A stretch of DNA of 42,125 nucleotides. Origin: a virus. The position numbers were made by a program, and so were the translations under genes. This document shows positions 22,540-29,222 of this stretch, piece by piece. The stretch covers positions 1-42,125 of the IMG/VR virus record IMGVR_UViG_3300042691_040290; one strand, 5' to 3'. Under the pieces are notes generated by a model. The model worked only from the letters and a program-made list of their open reading frames with translations, was not told the origin of the DNA and searched no databases. Within the stretch, counting starts at the first letter, position 1. Every line of letters begins with the position of its first letter.

Positions 22540-23114
22540 TATTGTAAGTTTACTAATTTGTATTTAGTTGACTCAATTAATGCTACTACTTCATCAACTT
22601 GATTTTGAATATACGAATCTTGAACTAAAGAAGCACGATTTTTTTCAACATACATACAAAGAGCTTCAAAATACTTAACTATATCACTAGTATTTTCAAT
22701 CCATGTACCTTCACATTTATATCCTGTTATGATACCATAACGACCCTGATATGACTCAGCAATACCATCAGCTAAATCTATAATTTCATCATAAAAAGTA
22801 TTTAAAGCACTGTGAGCTGCAAATGCTCCTGGTCCTTTAACTTGCAAATGGAATATATGTGCTTGAGTACGTGAAGCAAATAACGTAGAAATAAAAGAAG
22901 CCATTAACTGTGTTGGGTTAGGTAAAGTAACAGTTACAGCTAATTCAGGTTCGTTTGGATCTATTGTGTCAGGTGTGTATCCTTCTTTAATACTTCCTTG
23001 TTCAGCGGCGTATAACGCTTTCATATATTTTTCAGCGGCTTTGGCGTCTTTAGAACAGCCCATTTTTTTACCGGTTTCTTTGTATACGCAATTTCCTTTA
23101 CGTTCGTATGGCAT
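22539..23114 (-). CDS. Ferritin-like (DUF5856/Dps-like) domain protein
   Basis: 191 residues. The N-terminal 40 (MPYERKGNCVYKETGKKMGC) are a small Cys-containing unit seen, from memory, at the start of many phage proteins. The C-terminal ~120 show a four-helix pattern with THAH-like spacing: SRTQAHIFHLQVKGPGAFAA (81-100), HSALNTFYDEIIDLADGIAE (101-120), SYQGRYG. The H..H...H...Y..D..E layout fits DUF5856, a ferritin-like family. Candidate metal ligands are His86, His89, His101, Asp117 and Glu120. A Dps-like role in binding DNA or iron is possible, but the sequence does not prove ferroxidase activity. Its N-terminus does not match the targeting-like classes. Confidence 0.65.
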   Translation of the reverse strand: MPYERKGNCVYKETGKKMGCSKDAKAAEKYMKALYAAEQGSIKEGYTPDTIDPNEPELAVTVTLPNPTQLMASFISTLFASRTQAHIFHLQVKGPGAFAAHSALNTFYDEIIDLADGIAESYQGRYGIITGYKCEGTWIENTSDIVKYFEALCMYVEKNRASLVQDSYIQNQVDEVVALIESTKYKLVNLQ

Positions 23115-23136
23115 AAGTATGTAGTTTTTGTCCTAC

Positions 23137-23144
23137 ATAAATAT
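23137..23144 (-). promoter_or_regulatory. ATATTTAT box before the ferritin-like gene
   Basis: Intergenic copy, 22 bases before the ATG. Confidence 0.35.
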
Positions 23145-23162
23145 GTTTAAATAACAAATAAA

Positions 23163-23786
23163 TTATTTTTCAATTAAATGATTGTGGAGAACTCCACCTA
23201 TTTGAGCAGCTTCAATCTCTAACATTTGTATATCATCTTGATCTAGATGTTTTTTACGTTTAGTATAGTCTAAACCTAATGTACCTATCAACTTATTGTT
23301 GATATCTCTGATACCAAATATGTATGTACTTTTAGATCCTGTTTCTTGAGCTGTATATTTTAAACCATAAGTAGCTATAGTCTCATCTTTAAAGTCTGGT
23401 ATTTCAACAACATTATCTACTAAAATTTTATTAGCAGATGGTGCGAATAAACTAACTGGTATGTTTTGAAATAATAATTTTATTGAGTCACAACCTGGTT
23501 CTACTGATTCATAGAACATACTAAATTTTTGTATTGATTTTCCTGTTGGATAGTAATGTCCTCCGTTATGAAATTGCATAACCCAAGCTCTATCAGCGTG
23601 AAATTCTTCACGTAAATTATCAAGTTTACTATTAATAATACTAGATGCTTGTATTTCTTGTTCTAATTTATCATTACCTAATGTTTTTCTAGCTTCTAAT
23701 CTCTTATTAATTATTGCTACAATTATAGGTACAATAACACCTGATAGAAATAATATTATGTTTTGAAACGAGAGGAAATTATTCAT
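23163..23786 (-). CDS. Membrane-anchored GAF-like domain protein
   Basis: 207 residues. One N-terminal transmembrane helix (about 8-27, QNIILFLSGVIVPIIVAIIN), a coiled linker (LEARKTLGNDKLEQEI) and then a GAF-like sensor domain: DRAWVMQFHNGGHYYPTG, IFGIRDINNKLIGTLGLDYT, LDQDDIQMLEIEAAQIGGVL. The N-in topology would put the domain in the host cytoplasm or periplasm, depending on orientation. It carries no output domain. It may bind a small ligand or block a host membrane process; this is not determinable here. Confidence 0.6.
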   Translation of the reverse strand: MNNFLSFQNIILFLSGVIVPIIVAIINKRLEARKTLGNDKLEQEIQASSIINSKLDNLREEFHADRAWVMQFHNGGHYYPTGKSIQKFSMFYESVEPGCDSIKLLFQNIPVSLFAPSANKILVDNVVEIPDFKDETIATYGLKYTAQETGSKSTYIFGIRDINNKLIGTLGLDYTKRKKHLDQDDIQMLEIEAAQIGGVLHNHLIEK

Positions 23787-23804
23787 AAGTACGGTTAACT
23801 AGTA

Positions 23805-23812
23805 ATAAATAT
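23805..23812 (-). promoter_or_regulatory. ATATTTAT box before the GAF-like gene
   Basis: Intergenic copy, 18 bases before the ATG, right after the upstream stop. Confidence 0.35.
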
Positions 23813-23813
23813 T

Positions 23814-24389
23814 CTATAATTCTTGTTCACGTAACTTTTTAATATATTCTTTTACATTTTTTATTTCATCTTCATTAACTTTACCACCACTCCATGATTC
23901 CATATCACCAGCTTCAGTAAAATATGAGTCATTTTGTGATATGATATATTCATTAAATGCTTTTTCAAAATCATCTACCATAGCATTTTTATTAGCATTC
24001 ATCATTCCTTTCTCATACTCATCCCATTTGCCCTCTAATTTAATTTTAGCTTCCATTTCTACAACACAATCAAAACATTTTGTATGGATATTATACATTT
24101 TCCTATTCAAATCATTATCTTTCATTGGATTATGACATTCAGGACATGTTAAGGGAAATGTGACTAATTTTTTTAGTTTATCAAATTTAGTCAGTGTTTG
24201 TTTTAGACCATTTTTAATAGTCCATTGTTTACCATTTTCTTCCCATACATCACCTTCTTGATAGTCTTGAGATTGTTTAGCATATCCAATTTGAGTACCA
24301 GTAGCAGCTCCAGCATTACCAGTAATAATATTTCTCATACGTTGTACATCACGTTGAGAAAACTCTTTTTTTAAATTTGTTTCATTCAT
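23814..24389 (-). CDS. Zinc-binding conserved phage protein
   Basis: 191 residues. Residues 10-70 include SQRDVQRMRNIITGNAGAAT, QIGYAK and EGDVWEENGKQWTIKNGLKQ, a pattern I recall from T4-like marine phages. A four-ligand metal site follows (CPECHNPM ... HTKCFDC, Cys82 to Cys108 region). The C-terminal part is acidic and helical. The combination suggests a small nucleic-acid- or protein-binding factor. The N-terminus MNETNLKKEFSQRD is not one of the clear targeting-like classes. Confidence 0.6.
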   Translation of the reverse strand: MNETNLKKEFSQRDVQRMRNIITGNAGAATGTQIGYAKQSQDYQEGDVWEENGKQWTIKNGLKQTLTKFDKLKKLVTFPLTCPECHNPMKDNDLNRKMYNIHTKCFDCVVEMEAKIKLEGKWDEYEKGMMNANKNAMVDDFEKAFNEYIISQNDSYFTEAGDMESWSGGKVNEDEIKNVKEYIKKLREQEL

Positions 24390-24397
24390 AACTTAAA

Positions 24398-26509
24398 TTA
24401 TTTAAACGAGGATGGAATTATAAGATTTTGTTGTTTTAATAATTTTAATAGACCAGCTACAATAACTCCTCCAGGCATTATAGCAACAGCGGTTAATCCT
24501 ACTGTTTTAAGTAGATCTTTTAACTGCTCACCTATTTGAGTTTTTTGTTCATCAGTTAATGTAATTTCTCCTTTTGATGCTTTAACTATTAATTTAAAAG
24601 CCTCTATTGTTTCTTTTTTTTCTTGTTTTAATTTACTAATGAAATTAGTGAATTTTGATTTTAAACTGTTTATAAGTTTATTTTCATTAAGTTTTTCAGT
24701 ATTATCTTTTTTCTTAAAAATATCTTCTAATTGTTTTATTGTACTTTCAGCTGATGTGTGATGTATTCCTATGCCTCCAGCGTCATTCCATCTTTGAATA
24801 TTGTCTGCTCTGTCATCTATAAGTATAGAATTTGGTGTTGCAAATTCTTGTTTACGATCAGCAGCACGTAATATAAGTTTAGTACCAGGTATATTTCTTT
24901 TTACCCAAGTGAACTTACCTATTTTAGATGATTCTTGACGTGATGGAGCTGATAATAATACTGGACTGTATGATTTAATAAAGTTCCATAACTCCCTTCC
25001 ATCAGGCATCCATTGTAATTTAATCCAAAATGCGGCTCCCGCTTTAGTTATTGGTGCCCAAAATTTCTCAGGATCAGTTCCAAAACTAGCTTTCTCACCT
25101 GTTAATTCAAAATATCCTCTATCAAAATCTACTAACACACCATCCATATCACAATATATTTTATATGGTTTTTTCTCTTCAGCTTCATTTAATGTTTCAA
25201 ATATTTCTGGTCTGTATTGTCCAAATTGTCTCAATAAGACTCCCGCGGCAGCATTAGCTTCGTTTTCAATAGGTGAACCTGTTTTACCAGAGTCAGGATC
25301 TAACATACCTAATTCATCTTGTTTTCTATGAACTAATTCATGAGCTAGTGTACGTAAAATATCTGCTGTTAATCTAGAGCCTTTAACAACTAGTAATTCA
25401 TCAGTTTTAGGATTATAGGCTCCTAATGAATGCATATTACGAGCTAAATCTTCATCATCAGTGAAATTTATTTTAGGTATTTGTTTTAATTCAAGAGCGT
25501 CAACAGCAAAATCTATAAAATCTTGTATCACATCTCCATTATCACCTACTTCTTTAAGTTGTTTTTTCCACCATTTGATAGAAAATAAATTTTCTTCTAT
25601 ATTATGTTCTATACCAACTTTATCTAAATAAGCTAAAACTTGTTGACGTTGTTCATTGCTAGGATCTCCTAAGTTAGGTATTAACATACGTCTTTTTTCT
25701 CCATTAAATGCTTTTTGAGAATACTCAAATGGTATTAAGTTTGTATTGAGCCAATTCTCTAAATCAGGTGTTTTATCATATGGAACTACAATAACTAAAT
25801 TGCCATTTTCCTCGTTTTCTTTTAATGTTTCAATATCTAATACTGGTATTCCTAATATGTTAAGTATATCATCAAATTTTCCTTTTTGAGTTACAAAATC
25901 AGGAAAACATCCTTGTACTATTTTATATGTGTTTAGATACTCATTTCTAGCTTTAGAATATTCTGTTGAGTTTTTATCAGATATAGAGCGTAATTTAAGT
26001 ACTGTTTTTTTAAGTTGATTTAAATATTCACGTACTTGTGTACCTGATGCTCTTTTACCTTGTGTCACAACTTTTTCTTCAACAGGTACTGTTATTATTC
26101 TATCACCAAATGCTTTAGTTAATGAATTAAAATAACTTTGAACATCAGCATCACCAGCCACACCAGCAACTCTAGCTCTTAATTCTAAGTCATCATCCAT
26201 TATAGAAAATATATCTTTAACAGGTGATGGATTTTCAGCTATTCTGATTGTTACTTGAGATATGGGTTGAATTTCTTGATATAAGTCCCAGATCTTCTTA
26301 CTCATTTCTTTGGTTATACCATCACGTTCACTATGTCCTATTAATACTATTACTTTAGTAACATCAGGACGTGAAATCAGATCTTTAACTACTTCATAAT
26401 GTCCTTCATGTGGTGGTTTAAAACCCCCTGGATAGTAACATATACTAGGAGTTTTGTCTGGTTGATCTTCCTCGTTTATTTGTTGTAGTATAGTTTTTAA
26501 TTCAATCAT
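24398..26509 (-). CDS. Multidomain cargo polyprotein: nucleotidyltransferase, HExxH peptidase, HAD phosphatase, LETM1-like tail
   Basis: 703 residues. Start MIELKTILQQINEEDQ: a targeting-like peptide ending I-N-E (11-13). Domain 1 (22-220) is a HIGH-superfamily nucleotidyltransferase: PGGFKPPHEGH (27-37) and KRASGTQVREYL (152-163). Residues 233-315 are a small alpha/beta part. Domain 3 (321-440) is a zinc metallopeptidase: AHELVH (389-394), with NEANAAAGVLL (416-426) as a likely third-ligand helix. Domain 4 (447-600) is HAD-like: YCDMDGVLVDFD (452-463), LLSAPSR (518-524) and ILIDDRADNI (562-571). Residues 640-703 resemble a LETM1 end (LTDEQ...LLKTVG, MPGG, LIIPSSFK). (L/I)-x-E tripeptides sit at the linkers: INE13, LKE231, LKE320, LNE442, LNE609. 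I infer cutting by the gp21-like protease into separate enzymes. It overlaps the upstream kinase gene by four bases. Confidence 0.8.
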   Translation of the reverse strand: MIELKTILQQINEEDQPDKTPSICYYPGGFKPPHEGHYEVVKDLISRPDVTKVIVLIGHSERDGITKEMSKKIWDLYQEIQPISQVTIRIAENPSPVKDIFSIMDDDLELRARVAGVAGDADVQSYFNSLTKAFGDRIITVPVEEKVVTQGKRASGTQVREYLNQLKKTVLKLRSISDKNSTEYSKARNEYLNTYKIVQGCFPDFVTQKGKFDDILNILGIPVLDIETLKENEENGNLVIVVPYDKTPDLENWLNTNLIPFEYSQKAFNGEKRRMLIPNLGDPSNEQRQQVLAYLDKVGIEHNIEENLFSIKWWKKQLKEVGDNGDVIQDFIDFAVDALELKQIPKINFTDDEDLARNMHSLGAYNPKTDELLVVKGSRLTADILRTLAHELVHRKQDELGMLDPDSGKTGSPIENEANAAAGVLLRQFGQYRPEIFETLNEAEEKKPYKIYCDMDGVLVDFDRGYFELTGEKASFGTDPEKFWAPITKAGAAFWIKLQWMPDGRELWNFIKSYSPVLLSAPSRQESSKIGKFTWVKRNIPGTKLILRAADRKQEFATPNSILIDDRADNIQRWNDAGGIGIHHTSAESTIKQLEDIFKKKDNTEKLNENKLINSLKSKFTNFISKLKQEKKETIEAFKLIVKASKGEITLTDEQKTQIGEQLKDLLKTVGLTAVAIMPGGVIVAGLLKLLKQQNLIIPSSFK

Positions 26510-27297
26510 TGAATGAATGCTTGTATTTTTGATTTAGCGTCTTCTATAGTTGTAAATTCTGGGGGATTTTGAAGAAATGATTTGATATTTCTATTTAGTT
26601 CATCTCTATCTCTTCTAGCTTTAGCCATTTCTTTAGGTGATTTTACTTTACCTTTATATGTGTTAGTAAAAAATCTTGATTTTATTTCTTTTTCATCATA
26701 ATCAGTTTCAGCGTCTTCTGGATTGTTATTTACTATGATAAAGTTATCTCCAAATGCTTGTTTATAAGCATCTATATTTTTATTTACACCTTCCCATGTT
26801 CTTAAAACAATACTTGGTGTTAAACTTCTACCACCTTCATCTCCACGTTTAACATTTCTAGTTAAAGATGTTATAGGTGAAACATAAATCATTAACATTA
26901 AAGTATCATATCCTAAACCTTCTAATTCTTGCTTTTTCTTAAGTAATGGTAATGAAGCAGCTCCAGTTCCATCAATAATAATATTGTGAAGATTTTCTAC
27001 AGATACTTTATATTTCTCTTTAGTTATTTTTTGAGCTTGCCCCATCATTTTAGCAGCGGTGGCTAATCTTTGAGCATATTCTTCATCTGATTCAGTATCA
27101 GATTGAGTTATTTTTAAACCTACACCAGCTGTTTTCAATAATTCTTCATAAGTGTCATCAACATTAATAGTTTCAAATCCAGATATTGGCATTTGACGTA
27201 CAATAGTTGACTTACCAGCACCAGCAGGACCAGATAAAAAGATAGCTTTAGGACGTGATCCTATAACTTCTTTAAGTATATCAACAAGTTTAATCAT
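26506..27297 (-). CDS. Zeta-toxin-like P-loop kinase with DILKE targeting-like peptide
   Basis: 263 residues. It starts MIKLVDILKEVIGSRPK, with L-K-E at 8-10. Directly after come AIFLSGPAGAGKSTIVRQM (Walker A GPAGAGKST, 23-31), NVDDTYEEL, NIIIDGTGAASLP, and a basic lid-like segment LTRNVKRGDEGGRSL. The layout fits the zeta-toxin/P-loop kinase group, which phosphorylates nucleotides, UDP-sugars or polynucleotides. The substrate is unknown. The leader joined to a kinase suggests an enzyme that enters the host with the DNA. Stop and start overlap as ATGA with the polyprotein gene, so the two are made together. Confidence 0.75.
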   Translation of the reverse strand: MIKLVDILKEVIGSRPKAIFLSGPAGAGKSTIVRQMPISGFETINVDDTYEELLKTAGVGLKITQSDTESDEEYAQRLATAAKMMGQAQKITKEKYKVSVENLHNIIIDGTGAASLPLLKKKQELEGLGYDTLMLMIYVSPITSLTRNVKRGDEGGRSLTPSIVLRTWEGVNKNIDAYKQAFGDNFIIVNNNPEDAETDYDEKEIKSRFFTNTYKGKVKSPKEMAKARRDRDELNRNIKSFLQNPPEFTTIEDAKSKIQAFIQ

Positions 27298-27299
27298 TA

Positions 27300-27860
27300 T
27301 TAAGCTATTTTCGCCGCTAATTGTTCTAATTCTGAAAATTTTAAAGCAACTGCTCCTCCTTCTAATCCTTTTATAACAGCATTAGTAGCTTCTACCGCTG
27401 ATATTCCAGCTCCTATAATACCCGCGGCTAATAAAGCAGCATATAAACCGTGAGCTGCTTTATGTAAGTTTGATTTTTCATCAAATACATCTTCATCACC
27501 ATAACTTTTAGGATATGCTTTTTTTAATGCTAATCCAATCCATTCAATGTATTTATGTTCCCATTTATGACCAAGTTTTCGTAAATAAGCTCCTATTTTT
27601 GTTTTTGGTATCATACCTTGAGAAAGATATGATGAAAGAGCATCAGCGGCATGTCCCATTATATTTAATAAACCTGGGGCTCCTACAACTAGTGAATATA
27701 AAGTTGCTAAACCTTCTTCTAACTCTTTATCTTTAGGAGAAGGTTTTACAGTTGATACTGTTGATTTAAGATCTTTTAAAGCTGCTTCTAATCCTTTTTC
27801 AAGTGTTTGTTCAGCTTCAGCTTCATTGATGTTTTCTTTTAAAATGTCTATTAGTTTCAT
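27300..27860 (-). CDS. Putative cargo protein with two hydrophobic segments and DILKE peptide
   Basis: 186 residues from the ATG at 27858-27860. The open frame begins seven codons earlier, but those lie over the ATATTTAT-box leader, and MKLIDILKENINEAEAE matches the other leaders. (L/I)-x-E sites are at LKE (7-9) and INE (11-13). Two hydrophobic segments follow (about 52-70, TLYSLVVGAPGLLNIMGHA, and 134-156, AAHGLYAALLAAGIIGAGIS), separated by a basic helical part (KWEHKYIEWIGLALKKAYPK). It may insert in the host membrane after injection or pack as a helical bundle. No known family is recognised. Confidence 0.6.
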   Translation of the reverse strand: MKLIDILKENINEAEAEQTLEKGLEAALKDLKSTVSTVKPSPKDKELEEGLATLYSLVVGAPGLLNIMGHAADALSSYLSQGMIPKTKIGAYLRKLGHKWEHKYIEWIGLALKKAYPKSYGDEDVFDEKSNLHKAAHGLYAALLAAGIIGAGISAVEATNAVIKGLEGGAVALKFSELEQLAAKIA

Positions 27861-27880
27861 GTTTATAGTATTTGATACCA

Positions 27881-27888
27881 ATAAATAT
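27881..27888 (-). promoter_or_regulatory. ATATTTAT box before the gene starting at 27860
   Basis: Intergenic copy, 20 bases before the chosen ATG; it starts at the upstream stop codon. Its presence supports the shorter start. Confidence 0.35.
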
Positions 27889-28370
27889 TAACTATTTTTC
27901 TTTGGGCGACCACGTTTACCACCAGTTTTGACATATACAATTGATTTAAGTTCTGATGGATCTTTTTTAGGTCGGCCACGTTTTCCACCAGTTGGTACAT
28001 AAACTGTTGGTGTTTTCTTAAGTGATGGATCTATTTTTGGACGTCCACGCTTACCTTTTGGCTTGTTTGATTTTTCTTTGATTTTTGCTTGTTTTTTGAA
28101 TACATTTGGATGGACTATAAGTGAGTCTAAATGAAAAGAGCGTTTATATCCATTTTCATCTATACATTCATGTCCACCTTCTTTCCAAAATGGTTCACCA
28201 GGTGCGTGAAGTTTTACATAATAATAACTACCTGGGTTAGATGATTCATGATACATCGCTGGTAATACTTCTATGCCTGGTTGAAAGTTCAATAGTTCAC
28301 TTTCATTATCTTCTACTACAAATTTCTTACGAGCCCCCATGGTTGGACATGGAATTGATATTACTTTCAT
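27888..28370 (-). CDS. Triple AT-hook DNA-binding protein
   Basis: 160 residues. Residues 1-100 form a beta-rich domain (LLNFQPGIEVLPAMYHES, GSYYYVKLHAPGEPFWKEGG) of unknown family. The C-terminal third carries three AT-hook cores, each KRGRPK, spaced about 23-25 residues apart: GKRGRPKIDPS, GGKRGRPKKDPS, GGKRGRPKKNS. AT-hooks bind the minor groove of AT-rich DNA, which suits this AT-rich genome. It could act in genome condensation, transcription or host-DNA interference. It lies at the border between the cargo region and the replication island. Confidence 0.8.
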   Translation of the reverse strand: MKVISIPCPTMGARKKFVVEDNESELLNFQPGIEVLPAMYHESSNPGSYYYVKLHAPGEPFWKEGGHECIDENGYKRSFHLDSLIVHPNVFKKQAKIKEKSNKPKGKRGRPKIDPSLKKTPTVYVPTGGKRGRPKKDPSELKSIVYVKTGGKRGRPKKNS

Positions 28371-28388
28371 AACTTTTATTTTTATTTA

Positions 28389-28685
28389 TTACCATTTATT
28401 TACTTCTCCAAAATAACACTTTTTACCACCAGCTATTGATGTCTTAGCCACCATACCACCACCACAAATATCACCACAATATTCAACATTACTTGGAACA
28501 TTAAAACCCGCTTTAGCAAAAGCTTTATCAACATCTTCCATTAATTGTTCTGGCCAATTAAAACCAAATTCAATATAAAAATCAGTGGTACCGTTCTCAA
28601 AATCGAATTGTTTAAGAGTACATGGTATTTTACCCGCTTCAAGAATAGCTGCAATTTGTCCAAATGTAAATGTTGTTGATTTCAT
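28389..28685 (-). CDS. Small protein of unknown function (98 residues)
   Basis: MKSTTFTFGQIAAILEAGKI, then an alpha/beta pattern with YIEFGFNWPEQLMEDVDKAF and a Gly/Cys-rich segment EYCGDICGGGMVAK. Two or three cysteines could bind a metal. No family is recognised. It is preceded by a 48-base leader repeated before the next gene upstream, so it probably has its own early promoter. Confidence 0.55.
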   Translation of the reverse strand: MKSTTFTFGQIAAILEAGKIPCTLKQFDFENGTTDFYIEFGFNWPEQLMEDVDKAFAKAGFNVPSNVEYCGDICGGGMVAKTSIAGGKKCYFGEVNKW

Positions 28686-28693
28686 AACTTTTA

Positions 28694-28741
28694 TTTTTAT
28701 TTATATAATAAATTTAGTGAAGTAATTGCGGTCAATTAAGC
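28694..28741 (-). repeat. Duplicated leader, copy 1
   Basis: 48 bases identical to 28907-28954. Both copies lie immediately before a small gene start and include a TTGACCGC box and an AT-rich TATATAA stretch. They run back into the last bases of the upstream gene, including its TAA stop. Confidence 0.85.
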
Positions 28742-28903
28742 CTCAATTTTTTCTAGTTGGGACATATCATACTCTTTTGTGTTATTATCCCATATTAACT
28801 GTTGGAATACTTCAGCATCTTCCTTATTATCAAATACTCTTGTGTAATCAGTAACCATTTGATCATCACATACTTCCCAACCGAAACTTACTCTGTATTT
28901 CAT
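28736..28903 (-). CDS. Small 55-residue protein
   Basis: A short frame from the ATG at 28901-28903 to the TAA at 28736-28738, starting MKYRVSFGWEVCDDQMVTDY and ending MSQLEKIEA. It fills the gap between the genes ending at 28949 and starting at 28685, has its own repeated leader, and its acidic alpha/beta composition resembles the neighbouring small proteins. Function unknown. Confidence 0.65.
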   Translation of the reverse strand: MKYRVSFGWEVCDDQMVTDYTRVFDNKEDAEVFQQLIWDNNTKEYDMSQLEKIEA

Positions 28904-28906
28904 AAC

Positions 28907-28954
28907 TTTTTATTTATATAATAAATTTAGTGAAGTAATTGCGGTCAATTAAGC
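28907..28954 (-). repeat. Duplicated leader, copy 2
   Basis: Identical to 28694-28741. A looser third relative, with CTGACCGCG and a TATAAT, lies before the 29167 gene (about 29170-29215). Confidence 0.85.
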
Positions 28955-29167
28955 GCCGAATTTCAATACCTGATCACGGTAAGTATGTGAATGCCTCATA
29001 ATACCCAAGATATAATTCCCCAAATCGAACTCAACTTCAACCATATATTCATCCCACACTTTACGTGCTTCATGAAACAGGTTATTTAATTCTTTTGGGG
29101 AATTATATTCCATTTCATACGTCTTAATTACTTCTTGACCATCTAATACTCTAAATTGTGCGTTCAT
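28949..29167 (-). CDS. Small acidic protein of unknown function (72 residues)
   Basis: MNAQFRVLDGQEVIKTYEME, then PKELNNLFHEARKVWDEYMV and EVEFDLGNYILGIMRHSHTY. A small alpha/beta protein whose family I do not recognise. Its leader contains a CTGACCGC box about 22 bases upstream of a TATAAT, similar to the duplicated leaders of the next two genes. These are probably small early proteins. Confidence 0.6.
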   Translation of the reverse strand: MNAQFRVLDGQEVIKTYEMEYNSPKELNNLFHEARKVWDEYMVEVEFDLGNYILGIMRHSHTYRDQVLKFGA

Positions 29168-29169
29168 GT

Positions 29170-29215
29170 TTTTAATTTTTATTATACACTAAAGATACGC
29201 CAAGAGTCGCGGTCA
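29170..29215 (-). promoter_or_regulatory. Candidate early/middle promoter with TGACCGC box
   Basis: On the coding strand a TGACCGC box precedes a perfect TATAAT by 22 bases, just before the 29167 ATG. The same TGACCGC box lies in both duplicated leaders. The spacing is longer than a normal sigma-70 promoter, so the box may be an activator site instead. Confidence 0.35.
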
Positions 29216-29222
29216 GTCTAGT

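Noticed and set aside
27861-27881. Longer N-terminus (seven codons) for the cargo gene at 27300
   Set aside because: It covers the leader and reaches the ATATTTAT box; the internal ATG begins the conserved MKLIDILKE peptide.
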